64,000 nucleotides of DNA, taken from assembly GCA_963682175.1 (NCBI GenBank), contig OY821771.1, positions 37,902,201 through 37,966,200 of the forward strand, read 5' to 3'. Below, piece after piece: positions 21,360 through 34,210 of the stretch. Made by a program: the position numbers and the translations under genes. This DNA is from Triglochin maritima. Lineage: Eukaryota > Streptophyta > Magnoliopsida > Alismatales > Juncaginaceae. How positions within the stretch are numbered: the stretch's first letter is position 1; each line of letters opens with the position of its first letter. The notes beneath the pieces are model-generated. The model searched no databases and was not told the origin of the DNA. It saw only the letters and a program-made list of their open reading frames with translations.

Positions 21360-22678
21360 TGATTGACATCATATCATGCAGACATTTGTGTCATATATAT
21401 GTTATCTTTCACCTAAACAATGCTACATATATAACGAGTTTTATGTTTAAGTTTCAGGAATAAATAGGTTTGAGAAGAAGAGACACAAAAAGGAGCTAAA
21501 AGCAAGAAAATGGAATAAATTGTGAGACTCATGGACTGATATGCAAGAGGGAATGACCCGAATGTAAATCAAAATGACCAATAAGCAAATCAAGAAACTC
21601 CACACCATCATGAGTAGTATTTTGGCAATTAGATCCGGGCCTAAACTCCAATAAACGATCCGAGTGCACGCTATGTGAAGAATTGAAGAACTAAAGAAGA
21701 TGTCCAAAAATGGGTCGGATCTGGGAAAAAGTGGCCGCCAATTTGCCGTCCGTTTTTTCTCAGAATCCGACCCGATTTCGCCGGAATATGGGTTATATGT
21801 TTATGTCTATTCTCAGTATGTTTCATTAGTCCCACATTGGGGGATTGTCTCCGATTTCCTTTTTCTATGACTATAAATAGAACTCTTCCTCCTCCCTTGT
21901 AATCTACTACATGCTTGGTGACATTTCTCTACTTGGAGTAAGCCTTGGAGCAAAACTCAAGGTGGAGAAGAATACTACTTGTATTGTGAGTCATGTAAAT
22001 AAAATAATTCTTCATAGTTTGTTTTAATGGTCTTTGTTTTAATGCTTGCATGTTTAGCTTGTTTTTTTTATCGTAGTATAATTAGAATGTCTCCTTTTCT
22101 TGATGTAATTTGTAGTTTAAGTGTTTGTATTTGTGGTTGCTTGCTTGATTAATTGAAGAAGCTTTGTTTTGATGAGTTTTGCCATAAGATTTAGACACCT
22201 CTCATGCTTAACTTTGTTCTTCACATGAGTTTATGGTTTTTGATGAGTCTTGCCATATCTTTAGATATTTCTCATGCTAAGCCTAGTCTTATGATAATCA
22301 AGTAGTAATTGCTGATATGTTGTGTGAATGGATTGATAGGTTTGGCCACATCTTTAGACACTTCCTATGCATCAAAACACACACACGATACACACACATA
22401 CATGCTTGCAAGCATCATTCATCACTTATTTCACTTCATATGTGCACACACTCCACCCTTTAAGGATTTCTGTTCCTGATTTCCAATCTTTAGTTGCTTT
22501 CTTTCGCATTTCTTACTTTCTAGTTTAGTATAGTTTAGCTTAGCATAATCAAATCTCTTTCCTTTTTTTCCACTTAATTTCAGACAAATTAGAGTTTACT
22601 CACCTCCCCGTGGATCAACTCGTACTTGTCGCGTCTTCACCGACGCCATGCACTTGCGGTATTATAACTTGTTAAATA
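21360..22678 (+). repeat. 5' LTR of element A
   Basis: 1319 bp, TGATTGACATC to GTTAAATA (the 3' copy ends TTAAACA). TATAAATA at 21872-21879. The U3 inverted repeat is decayed here (GGCCGCCAATTTGCCGTCC, about 21733). Confidence 0.92.
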
Positions 22679-22685
22679 GTGTTTT

Positions 22686-22703
22686 TGGCGTCGTTGTCGG
22701 GGA
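22686..22703 (+). other. Primer-binding site of element A, tRNA-Asp
   Basis: TGGCGTCGTTGTCGGGGA, two mismatches to the tRNA-Asp complement. Confidence 0.92.
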
Positions 22704-23919
22704 GGTGCTCAGTCCATACTCTGGTTTGGACGATTCAAGTGGATTTAATTTTTTGTGTGTAGTTTTGTTTGTTTCAGGAGACTTTGAGGATCAAGGGAAG
22801 CCACCCGAAGAAGTTAGGAGGAGAACAAAGCCACTTCGACCACCAATTAGCGGCCTGAGACCGCCAACTGGTGGTTCGGTGAGCTCCATTTTCCTTCTAT
22901 TTTTTTGGTTTACTTTTGCATTTCATATAGTTGTCTGGGGCTCAATTTGGTATGTTTTGACCTGTAGTTTGCCCCCAGATCAATAATCAATCTCCTTTTA
23001 ATCAACTTGGCCACTAAAACCCAAAGTAAAAAACTAGACAATCTTCCTTGTTTAGGTCATCCTTCATAAACCTAACTTAGGCATGTAGTTTGTCTTTTAT
23101 TTTAGCTTTACTTTCAGTTTTTGAGCGCTGGCGTGAGGTACACATTTCATACTCTCATTCATGCATTTCGTATGACCATTCATTAGTTAGTAGGAATTGC
23201 ATTGCAACAAGAGCGATATGAGTGTTTGATTGGTGAGTTGCTTGATAGATTAAGGAATCAAAACATCTTTGAGGGGCACCACCTATAGTTTTCAAGATAA
23301 GGTGGGGGATTTCATTACCCCTTCCTTCAGCCCCACAAAACACATCTAAAAAAGCCTAATTTTAAAATCAAGTAGAAATTGGCGCCTAAGGATCTCGCGC
23401 GCATTAGAAGAGTGATACAGTCGCGACCGTCATGGCGTGATTGACATCGCCCACTCTGTTGTCGATAGTAGGAGAGACGAGATCTCCGGATCTTGGCTCA
23501 CTTGCTGAGCTTTGTGGTCTTCGTCGTAGGGAGTGAGGCGTGTTGAGGCCGCGTGACCTTGCAGTTAAGCGTCGTCTTGTTGTAAGAACCTATAGCGAGG
23601 TAAGGTTGTTTGAGCCTTGCTTGCTTGTGTGCTTCTAGCAGTAGCTACCCGTCGTAGGATAAGGACTTCTTCCTTTTTCTCTTGAGTCAATCCCTCTCAT
23701 CTGAATCTTCCCATCTTCTTCGCTTTGCACCTTCTGTTTTAATTGTTTAAAAAAAGTTTTCTTTATTTTTCGTCTGACTCATGTGAGTGTGGAGATTTGT
23801 GCATGCCAGTGTGGTCAGAAGACGTTGTGGGTCATTTGACGAGATACGACATCGATTTGTCTTTCATTGTGGACTTTTCGAACACATCCCTGTCTTGAGT
23901 CCTACACAGTCCCAGGACC
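22704..23919 (+). other. Leader of element A
   Basis: About 1.2 kb. Palindromic blocks GACCACCAATTAGCGGCC and GACCGCCAACTGGTGGTTC (about 22838-22878) are followed by CGGTGAGCTCC, a donor-like site. The rest aligns with the leaders of elements 1 and E. Confidence 0.7.
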
Positions 23920-25325
23920 ATGACGAGTCGTGGACCACACGAGGATGACTTTTGGACCTCCACCACCCTCTAATCCAGAAGGTGGAGGTTCACAACCTCA
24001 TCAATTGGTTCCCCAGGTTCCTATTCCCCTCCGCGATCGATGCTACCCAAGTTGTACTGCTCTACCTTCTTGCATTGTATTACCAGAGGTGAATGGCAAC
24101 CACTTTGAGGTTAAGCCTCAGTTTATCTCCACGATCCCTCACTTCACTGGGAAGGGTGACCCCTATATCTTTCTCATGGAATTTGAGGAGGTCTGTGCTA
24201 TGTTTAAGCTGCAACAACTTAGCAGAAATTCCATCCATCTTAGGCTTGTCCCCTTTGCACTAAAGGATGATGCCAAGAAGTGGTTGTACAACAACCAGGC
24301 GAATGTCTTTAGGACTTGGGATGAATTTCAATCTGCATTCCTCAAGAAGTACTTTCCAAATCATCACACTCAAAAACTGAGGAACGAAATCAATTCGTTT
24401 TATAAACATGAGACCGAATCATTTCATGCATACTTAGAGTGGTTCAAGGAGTTACTATCCTCATGCTATCACCATGACATCGAGTTGTGGTACCTTTGTT
24501 AGATTGTCTACGAGGGTCTTCACATCCCGTCCCGAACGCTCCTTGAGTCCATGTGTCAATGAGAGTTCTTAGGAAAGGATGAAAGGGAGGCATGTGCTTT
24601 CCTAGAATATCTCGTTGAGAAAATAATGCAGTGGGAGAGTGTGAGGGAACCATCACCATCATCTAGCATAAGAGCGAGGATCGCAAACACAAACTCGACT
24701 ATATCGGGTGCCACATTTGTTGTCGATACCACTACGGCCACCGAGGCACGCATGGCGGCCTTAATACGCCGCATGGATTCGATTGACTCCAAAGCCAGCA
24801 TGGTGTGTCTCATGAGTCTGCATCTGGTCTGGTTCCTTGTTATTTGTGTGGTAGGATAGGTCATGTAGGAGGTGAGTGTGCATCCATTCATCCTGAGATG
24901 GAACAGGTCAATGCCATCTATGATAGACCAAGGAATGACCCATATTCATCATCATATAACCCTGGATGGAGGAACCACCCTAACTTTTCATGGAACCAAA
25001 ACAATACCCCGGTGTTCCTTCAAACTTCTCTCGACCACCTAATAGACCACCCCAACCTTCCATGCATTCACAATCTTTTCAGACACCCCAAGCCCAGATC
25101 ACCAACCTACCGGGTTTCCCAAATTCTAACAACATGGTAACCCAGTTCAATTCGCTTGAGAACTTGACTCATGGACTTGAGAACTCAATGAAAATCTTTA
25201 TGTCATCCACAAGTCAAGTTCTCACTTCAACCAGCAAACCATCCAATCACTTGAGCTTCAGATGGGTCAATTGGCTCAGTCTATACATGGGAGAGAGTGA
25301 GGGACTCTGCCTAGCCAGCATGAAG
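23920..25325 (+). pseudogene. Athila gag of element A, with stops and frameshifts
   Basis: The first segment carries the gag core: IPHFTGKGDPYIFLMEFEEV, then FALKDDAKKWLYNNQ, a WDEFQSAFLKKYFP block and FHAYLEWFKELLSSC. A TAG at 24500-24502 and another stop shortly after interrupt it. Farther on, in another frame, is the CCHC knuckle CYLCGRIGHVGGEC (about 24838-24880) and then a Pro/Asn/Gln-rich linker. It would be the shell and RNA-binding protein of the particle. The end at 25325 is an insertion point: coding sequence resumes at 26871 after the solo LTR. Confidence 0.85.
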
Positions 25326-26865
25326 TGATTGACATCATTTCATCCATATCTTTGTGTCTTATATCCATTATCTTTCACCCAAACAATGCTATGTAACGAG
25401 TTTAATATTTAGCTTTCATGAATAAGTAGGTTTGAGAAGGAGAGACTCTAAAAGGACCTAAAAGGAGGAAAAATGACTGAGTTGAGAGACTCGAGGACTA
25501 AGATGCAAGATTGAAGGACCTGAATGCAAGATAGAAAGACCAATGAGCAAACAAGAATACTCCACACCATCATGGGGAGTATTTTGGCAATTCTATTCAG
25601 GTCGGAGCTCCAACAAGTGAAGTAGATGCATCATAGATTAACAAATACATCCAGAAAAGCCCAGAAGAAAATCCAGAGTGATCCGAACACTGTAGACCGC
25701 TAATTGGCGGTCACTTTTGGTCTGGATCCGCTAAGATTTATGTGGGGCATGTATTAGTGTGTATTTAGTCTATTTCTGGTATTTGTTTAGTCCCATACCG
25801 GGGGATTGTCCCGGATTACCTTTTTCTATGGCTATAAATAGAAATCCTCCTCCATTGTAGACTACCCATTGCTTGGTGACATTCTCTCTACTAAGGAGTA
25901 AGCCTTGAAGTAAAACTCAAGGTGGAGAAGAATGCTACCTTCAATGCGAGTCATTGTTAATAAAATAATTGTTCTTAGTTTCTTTTAATCTTGTCTTTTA
26001 ATTCTTGCACGTTTCTTTAGTTTATGTTCCTTTCAATTAGCTTCTTTAATATTCCTTTCTTGCTTACTCCAATTTCATTTCAGTAGAATGTTTCATTTTA
26101 ATGTAGGTTGTAGTGTAATGATTAGTGAGTAGTTCCATCCCCATTTCGGGGGTGGAGAAATATGTGATATGATCATGTAGTGTATTAGGTGTGTGTTATC
26201 CTAATCCCTTGAGCGTTATATAATTTCCATAACCATCTAATGGGATTTCACTCTTATCTTTGATATGCTAATGCTCTTGAATGAAACTTAGCTTATGCTT
26301 AGATTATTGGCCATCTTTTATTGGGAATGATAAGGTGAGGATATGAATGGAATTAATATTGGAAACAGAATTTGTAGTTTATGTACTCTTGTTTCCTTTA
26401 CCTTGGTTAATGCCTTGTATGTTATAATGATATTGGGTTATCTTATTTCATGTGGAGGCATAGTAGGGTCTAGTCTTTATACATGAGTTCATTTAGCTTC
26501 ATTCCAATTATTGTCTTGTATGTTTTAACGATATAGTCTTATCTTATTTCATGTGGAGGCAAAGTTGGATTTAGTTTTATGATTTCATGCACTACATGTT
26601 GTGAGAAGCATAATCGAACACGCACACACACACATCTTTTATATTCACATTATTTCTCTACCCCCTTTGGGGTTTTGTTTTATTGCTTATCTTTCATTTC
26701 CTTTTGCATTCTAGTGTAGTTTAGTGTAATCAATCTTTCTCTCCTTTCTTTCCCACTCGCCTTCGAACAAACCAAAAGTCGACACACCTTCCTGTGGATC
26801 GACCCGTATTTACCACCGATTCAACGCGGCCGTGCACTTGCGGTTAATATTGAACATATGAATCA
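25326..26865 (+). repeat. Solo LTR (Athila subfamily of element 1) inside element A
   Basis: TGATTGACATC to GAACATATGAATCA, 1540 bp. Flanks TGAAG (25321-25325) and TGAGG (26866-26870) form a target duplication with one mismatch, and the gag-pol reading continues across. U3 has GACCGC-TAATTG-GCGGTC at 25694-25711; TATAAATA is at 25833-25840. A solo LTR arises when two LTRs recombine and lose the interior. Confidence 0.88.
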
Positions 26866-26870
26866 TGAGG

Positions 26871-28334
26871 CTAATCCCCGCAATTACCGACAACCACACT
26901 TACAAAATGAGAGTTTGGTACCTCGGGGGGCGGTAAGTGAATCATGTAGAGGAACCTTTTCACCATGTTAATGCCATTGTAACCTTATGGAATGGAAAAA
27001 AGGTTGACAATCACATTTCCTTGCCGCCACCGCCATCTGTGCACCCCCTCGTTGGGAATGATGATGAGAAATAGGCTGAGGGTAATACACCAACGCCTCC
27101 TTCTCAGGCACCACAGAAAACCTACCTGCCAAAACCTCCATATCCTAGTAGGTTAACCAAAAAGTAGAGTGACACAATGGATAAGATATTAGAGGTCTTC
27201 AAACAAGTGGAGGTTAACATCCCCTTGTTGGATGTCATCCAACAAATACGTCAATATGCCAAAGTGTTTAAGGATCTCTGCACAATAAAGAGGAAGACCA
27301 ATGTTCCTAAGAAAGTATTCTTAGCTGCGAGTGTGAGCTCACTTTTGTCCAATCCCACATACACAAAGTACAAGGACCCTGATTTTCCTACTATTCAGTG
27401 TATGATAGGGGACACTAGCATGAGTAATGTATTGCTTGATTTAGGATCAATGATCAACCTCCTCCCATTTTATGTTTATCAACAGTTGAACTTGGGACAA
27501 TTGAAACCAACTATGAACACCCTCCAATTAGCGGATAGATCAATTCGTGTCCCAAATGAGGTTATTGAGGATGTGCTCATCAAAGTTGGATATTTTATAT
27601 TTCCAGTAGATTTCGTCGTCCTCGATACCAACCCTGTTGCAAACAACCACTCTCAAATACTTTTGATTTTGGGTAGACCATTTCTAGCAACCTCCAATGC
27701 CTTAATTAATTGTAGAAATAGTCTCATGAAGCTCTCATTTGGTAACATGATAGCCGAGTTTCATGTGTTCAAGTCTGGTAGGCAACATGAGCCCTTGGAC
27801 CAACCTTTAAATCTCAACCTCATCTGCTAATTAGAGAAAGCACCACAAAATCAAAAAACACCCCCAACACCAATGCAACCTGCTAAGAATGTTTGTGTGT
27901 CCAGCGAAAACTCATTGTCTGTCTTTGCAATGCAACAGAGTGAGCTGACATCAAACATGAATATACAAAGGGAGTGTTTGTTGGATGATTCAGTTGAGAC
28001 TATTAGTAAGGGGGACACACCTCATCATATGGCATTACCAGAATGTGTCTTTACCCCATATCCCATGGCCTTGTTGGATGTTGGGGAGAAGCCCCATTCT
28101 TAGTGCGACTCGTGTGCTGCATGCCTTAATGAGCCTGACGAACTCATTCTAATGCACCCACCTTTTGGTTGGAAGGTTTTCTTAGATGAGCAACTAAACC
28201 ATGGTGAGGCAACACAACTCCACTCATTCATGTTGCCTATGCCCAACCAATATCATGAGGGGTTCGAGCCTTTCAGTTTTGACCATTCACCCCTCATGAT
28301 ACCTAAAAGTGCCAATGAAGCGGGCCCATCTTAG
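26871..28334 (+). pseudogene. Athila protease and C-terminal tail of element A
   Basis: The longest open part (27177-27830) has VFKQVEVNIPLLDVIQQI, then CTIKRKTNVPKK and the retropepsin-like core VLLDLGSMINLLPF followed by LILGRPFLATSNALINC. Athila-type proteases carry DLG where many retropepsins have DTG or DSG. Downstream in the same frame, after stops at about 27828 and 28101, come a linker and a tail (HPPFGWKVFLDEQL) that resembles the element 1 tail. RT, RNase H and integrase are missing altogether, so this is a deletion derivative. Confidence 0.82.
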
Positions 28335-29968
28335 CAAATCGGTCTTCCGCATGGCTCGATGTTCTCAATTGACGTTCCTTGACCAAATGATTATGACATT
28401 ATCTTTGTTATATATATCTTGTTTAGAAAAAAACAAAAAGAAGAAAAAATAACACAAAAGAGTCCACAAGTGAGCAGTGGTTGTTGTGGGCCCAACCCTT
28501 GAGTATTTGAGCTCATTTGTTTGACGTATTTGTCTCCCTTCTTAAGTATCTCATAGGTTTTTCAGAATTCCGGTTTATGTCCATCAACATGACCATGAAA
28601 CTTTCGTTGTGCTTCACGTTGGTGAGATCTTTTCTTTTTCATGCAAAAAAATCCATATAATATCATACTCACATTCATTGAGGACATTGCATGATGTGTG
28701 GGGGGTGTTTTATGTGTGTACATAGTTGAGTCTTTCGCCTTTTGTTTGTATTGTTAGGGTAATGTTAGTGTGCTGCATTTAATATCGATATATCTCATTG
28801 TCATGATCCTTGGGTGACTTGTCTTCTCTTGCTTGCCTAGTGCTTTAAATTTTCACATTTCTTTCAAAATCTTCATGCGTTTGCGAAAGAAAATGTTTTG
28901 TGGGTTTTGCGTGTGTTTAGCATGTGCAAAACCATTGAGAGACAATCAAAAGAGAAGCTCCCAAAAATTGACTTGAACATGATGCATTAGGATATCTAGT
29001 ATACCGGCTTTAGGTCTTATCTAATCATAAGGATGCACTCCGGTCTTCCCTCGGTGGGCATGTAATCATAGGATTTCAGTACTCAAACAAATAAAGAAGT
29101 CCACCCTGAACCTAGTGAGTCAAATAATTCGTGTCTATTACTATAAGGAAGTTTGTCGTAGTCAGTGACCCGTAAATCTTATTGTGAAACTTTAAGTGTA
29201 GGGTTTTGGTTCCCATGTACATAATAAATAAATAAGTGGTGTTCTCTCTTTTCGCACGACTCCTATCACTCAGAAAAGTAGGTCTGAGGGGACTTATTGC
29301 CTAGTGCTTTCAAGTCATCTAACTTGGGATGCACCGACCAAACTCCCGTTACATGGGTGGTAGAGATCGCCCTATGTGGAGATTTGGTGGAAGGTGTACG
29401 TGATAGTGTAAGTCCTCATAGGCAATGATACACGAAACCTGACCCTGGGAGAATCAAACACCAACTAAACACACACAAAAAAGAAGCAAAAAGGAAAAAA
29501 GAAAGAAAAGGAGAATATGATAATACAAATAAGAACCTCAATGAACTTCACACTTTGTATCACCTGAGGTTGTTAAGGTTGCTCATGTTTTTCACTTAAA
29601 TCCTTAATTAACTTGCACAAGTGATTCATTAGGCTAGGTGTGTGAACTGAATACATATATAGAGTTGGCTTGTAGAATTACCGTATCCAATGATCGACAA
29701 AAATGAGTCTATCGTGTCGTGTTGCTAGGTTGAATAATACATCTATGTTCGGATTTTTTGGGTGTATTCGCTGAAAACCCTTAGGAGACAACACACCTCC
29801 TCCTTGGCGCCAAATGGGTTTAACGGCTTGTTGCACATGCTAAGTGCAACCGTGATTCCTACGAAAGTGAGTTAGGATTTCCCTGTGTTACGAATGATTT
29901 TTCATTTATTTCATTTTTCATTTTCTTTGTTTTGCTCGGGACTACCAAAAGTTAGGTGTGGGACGATT
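28335..29968 (+). other. 3' noncoding block of element A with polypurine tract
   Basis: 1.6 kb without genes, closely related to the matching region of element 1 (11654-12621 plus 14810-15468). It ends with AAAAGTTAGGTGTGGGACG (29947-29965), the probable PPT. Confidence 0.8.
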
Positions 29969-31313
29969 TGATTGACATCATATCATGCATACATTTGTGT
30001 CTTATATCCTTTATATTTCACTTAAACAATGCTACGTGACGAGTTTTATGTTTAAGTTTCAGGAATAAACATATTTGAGAAGAAGATGCACAAAAAGAAC
30101 CTAAAAGGAAGAAAAAAGAATGAATTGTGAGACTCGTGGACAGATATGCAAGAGGGAAAGACCCGGATGTAAACCAAAATGCCCAATAAACAAATCAAGA
30201 AACTCCACACTCCAATAACCAATCCGAGTGCACCCGATGTGAAGAATTGAAGAACTAAAGAAGATATCCGAAAATGGGTCAGATCCGGGAAAAAAGTGAC
30301 CGCCAACTTGCGGTCCGTTTTTCTCAGAAATTCTACCCGATTTCGCCAGAATATGGGTTATATGTTTTTATCTTATGAGAATTTTTCATTAGTCTCACAT
30401 CGGGGGATTGTCCCCGGTTACCTTTTTCTATGGCTATAAATAGAACTCTTCCTCCTCCCTTGTAATCTACTACATGCTTGGTGGCATTCTCTTTACTTGG
30501 AGTAAGCCTTGGAGCAAAACTCAAGGTGGAGAAGAATGCTACTAGTAATGTGAGTCATGTAAATAAAATAATTCTTCATAGTTTGTTTTAATGTTGTCTT
30601 TGTTTTAATGCTTGCATGTTTAGCTTGTTTGTTTTCTTTATCGTAGTATAATTAGAATGTCTCATTTTCTAAATGTATTTTATAGTTTAATGAGTAGTGA
30701 GTAGTTTTATCCCCCTTTGGGGGTGGATATGATGTTTATACATGCAATAAAGAATGAAAATGAAAGTTTTATTTTGAAATGTGTTGATAAATGTGAATGT
30801 ACGCTTGCTTGTTTAGAGTAGAACACTTCACTTGATGGGTTTTGCCACAGCTATTAGACACCTCCCATGCTTGTTTAGGTTCTGAAATAACCTACTTGTG
30901 TATGTGAATGTTAATCAACTAGGTTAATGATTGGATTTATAGGTTTTGCCATATCCATTAGACACTTCCTATGCATGAAAACACAACCTACATTTGTACT
31001 CATTGAATGCATTCTTCACCATCTCATTGCATGTGTACACTCACTCCACCCCTCAAGGGTTTCTCTTCCTGATTTCTAGCCAAGTTATTAAGCTCTCTTA
31101 GTTTAGTTTTAATCCATCGCTAGTTGCCTTCTTCGCATTTGTTACTTACTAGTTTAGTGTAATTTAGCGTAGCATAATCAAATCTCTTCTCCCTTTATTT
31201 GTCATTTGATTCCGGACAAACCAGAAGCTACTCACCACCCCGTGGATCGACCCGTACTTGCCGCGTCTTCACCGATGTCGTGCACTTGCGGTCTAAACTT
31301 AATCGATTAAACA
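29969..31313 (+). repeat. 3' LTR of element A
   Basis: TGATTGACATC to GATTAAACA, 1345 bp. Intact U3 inverted repeat GACCGC-CAACTT-GCGGTC at 30298-30315; TATAAATA at 30435-30442. It is followed by the TSD GTGCA. Confidence 0.94.
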
Positions 31314-31318
31314 GTGCA

Positions 31319-32768
31319 CCCGGTCTCTCATTCATGCATGTTTATATCACGAATGAGTAAGTAAGGTGCATTGCAACAAGACTAATGTGAGTGCTTGTTT
31401 GGTGAGTTGCTTGCTAGCTTAAGCGTTCAAAACATCTTTAAGGGGCACCACCGATAGTCTTTAAGATAAGGTGGGGGATTTCATCACCACTTCCTTAGCA
31501 CCAAAAACCACACTCAAGTGAAGCCCTAAATCTAAAATCAAATAGGACTTGGGCACATTAGTAGAGTGATCTGGTCACGACCGTCATGGCCTGATCAGCG
31601 TTGCCCACTTTGTCGATAATTGGAGAGACGAGATCTCCGGATCTTGGTTCACTTGCTGGGCTTTGTGGTCTTTGTCGTAGGGAGATGAGGCGTGTTGAGG
31701 CCGTGTGACCTTGCAGTTAGGCGTCGTCTAGCTGTAAGAACCTACAATGACCTTAGGCTGTTTGAGCCATGTTTCGTAGATTAGGCTTCTACCTTCACCC
31801 ACTACCCACGCTAGTTCTCGAGATTCTTCCCATATAATTTGAGTCTTCTCCTCTTCTATATTCTACGAGTAGTCTCCTCATCTGATTACACATTCTGTTG
31901 TGTGTTGTTTTAGAGTCGAGTCGAGCATTTTATGCGAGGTTTTAGACGAGGTTGGGCTCGTTCTGGTGAGAGCGCTCGACCTGAGAGAGTGCATTTTTCT
32001 GAGATGGATGGTCTAGGTGATCACCATTGTCCGCCTTGAGCTCCTTTGGAGTGTGAGCTCGAGTTGTCTCATGGAGATGGGGGAGATTGGATTCCATACA
32101 TGGACTACCTCGGTCCACCCCCACCCCCACGTAGACCTCTTTCTCTTCCTCCCCCGACTCGGGAGGTAGAGAAATTTGGTCAGGATCGAGTTCTTGGTGC
32201 ACCACCACCTTTCGCTTAATCGGATATATCGATGACTTTGTGGGAGCAGACCCATCCTGTTCGGGCCGCGCAACCTTCTTGCATAATTCTTCCACCAGCT
32301 CGCGGGAACAACTATGAACTGAAACCTTAATATGTGAGAATGCTTCGTACCTTCACTGCTAATAAGGAGGATCCATATATCTTTATATGTGAATTCGAGG
32401 AGGTATGCTCCATATTCAAGCTTCAACAGCTTGACAAGGATTCAGTCCGATTGAGGATGATTTCTGTCGCATTGAAGGATAACGTGAAGAAATGGATGTA
32501 CAGCCTCCCGGTGAGCTCTATTTGGTATTCGGATGACTTTGTGACCGTCTTTCTAAAGAGATTTCCCCTTGAAAGGAAAACACAATAGAACGACACGAAA
32601 TACATCAAATGTATCAGACTAAGATTGAATCTTTTCATGCTTTCTTTGAGAGGTTCAAAGACCTTCTCCAGCAGTGCCCTCATCATGGAATTGAGTTATA
32701 CCAGTTGTGCCAGATTGTTTATGAGTGCCTTAAGTACAACACTCGCACATTGTTGGAGTCGATGTACT
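31319..32768 (+). pseudogene. Leader end and gag of Athila element B, degenerate
   Basis: The element B leader resumes after element A, and gag starts near 32003 (MDGLGDH, as in element E). Recognisable blocks are IPYMDYLGPPPP, MLRTFTANKEDPYIFICEF, KDNVKKWMYSLP and FFERFKDLLQQC. Compared with element E there are several nonsense changes and at least one frameshift near 32560-32600. The frame ends near 32768, where Tekay-type RT sequence begins without any border signal, so the rest of B has been deleted. Confidence 0.85.
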
Positions 32769-34210
32769 CGCCAAGTACTCGAAGTGTGAGTTTTGGTTAA
32801 ATAGAGTGGCATTATTTGGGCACATCATGTCAAATGATGGAATTTTGGTGGATCCAACGAAGGTTGAGGCAGTGACACAGTGCGGGCACCCAACTTAATG
32901 TCATAAGTTAGAAGCTTTGTGGGTTTGACAGGTTATTACTGGCGCTTTATCCAGGATTTTTTGAAGATTGCTTCTCCGTTGACAACGTTGACAAAGAAGG
33001 GTGTGAGGTTTGTTTGGTCGGAGAAGTGTGAGGATAGTTTCCAAGATTTGAAGAGGCGACTAACGACCATGCCATTCAGACCAATCCCTGTGGTAGTGGC
33101 AGTTAAGTGATCTATAGTGACATGTTAGGTGCGGGTTTGGGGTGCATGCTGATGGAACATAGGAAGGTAGTAGGCTATGCGTCGAGACAGTTAAAGGTCT
33201 ATGAGAAGAATTATACTACTGATGATCTGGAGTTGGCGGTAGTTGTGTAAGCACTAAAAATTTGGAGGCACTGCCTGTATGACGAGCAGTTCGAGGTGTT
33301 CACAAGTTACCAATGTCTGAAATACCTATTTTTGCAGAAAGAACTGAGCATGAGGCAGTGGTGCTAGTTAGAGTTCATTGAGGATTATGATTTCACGATA
33401 GCCTACCACTCGAGAAATGAGAATATGGTAGCTGACGCTCTAAGTCAAAAATGGGAGAGTTCAGTGACTAGTTTGAGAGTGGAGACTGTTGGAGGACTTG
33501 GTTTAGTGGATGTCATTTGCAGTAACAGATAGCGGACCATGCTTGCCAGTTTGCAGGTTCAGTCGGATATAATGGAGGGTATTGTTCGTCCACAGGCAGA
33601 GGACCCAGAGTGGGCCACTTTGATGCAGTTGGTGGAGACCGAGGGGTCAGATTTCAGGATTTCTCCGGATGGGGCCTTAGGTTCAGGAGTAGATTGTGGG
33701 TGCCGGTGACAACGGACTTGCGGAGAGAGGTCATGGAGGAGGATCATCGTGCTCGATATACGATTCATCCATGTAGCACGAAGAAGTATAAGGATCTTCA
33801 AAGACATTAATGTTGGCGGGGCATGAAGAAAGAAATCACAGAGTTCGTATCTCAGTGTTTGGTCTGTCAACAGGTGAAGATCGAGCACCAGAGGCCTGCG
33901 TGCATATTGCAGAAGATTAAGCTTCCACAGTGGAAGTGGGAACATGTGACCATGGATTTTGTTATGGGACAAATCAAGACGAGACGTTTTCACGATGCAA
34001 TATGGGTGATTGTGGACCGATTGACCAAGTTGGTGCACTTTCTAGTGATACAGATGATGCTATTGCCGAATAGCTTGACAAAGTTATATGTGGATGAGAT
34101 AGTCAGATTGCATGGAGTGCCAATAACTATCATCTCAGACCAAGACACACAGTTCACATTAGGATTCCGGGGGTCACTGCAGAGGGTGTTGAGGACGAAG
34201 CTGAAGTTCA
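32769..34210 (+). pseudogene. Tekay-type pol fragment: RT end, RNase H, integrase
   Basis: It starts with the RT C-terminal block KYSKCEFWLNRVA, then LTGYYWRF with SPLTTLTKKGVRFVW, and RNase H pieces ([29 protein letters not shown]). The integrase has a zinc-binding part (CLVCQQVKIEHQRPA) and the start of the catalytic core (MDFVMG, then ISDQDTQF). Multiple stops and shifts break it, and the core stops before its third acidic residue at the CACTA border (34211). It is most likely the distal part of the element whose LTR is at 5535. Confidence 0.85.

Larger units (their letters stand above)
21360..31313 (+). mobile_element. Athila-type element A, full structure with perfect TSD GTGCA
   Basis: Flanked by GTGCA at 21355-21359 and 31314-31318. 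The LTRs are 21360-22678 and 29969-31313, with a tRNA-Asp PBS at 22686-22703 and a PPT before the 3' LTR. The interior has gag and protease pieces but no RT, RNase H or integrase, so it is non-autonomous in its present state. It landed in the leader of element B. A solo LTR of a related subfamily is inserted at 25326-26865. Confidence 0.95.

Noticed and set aside
27405..27480. Protease active site DLG instead of DTG/DSG as a novel change
   Set aside because: The DLGAS-type motif is normal for Athila-lineage proteases and occurs in all three copies here.
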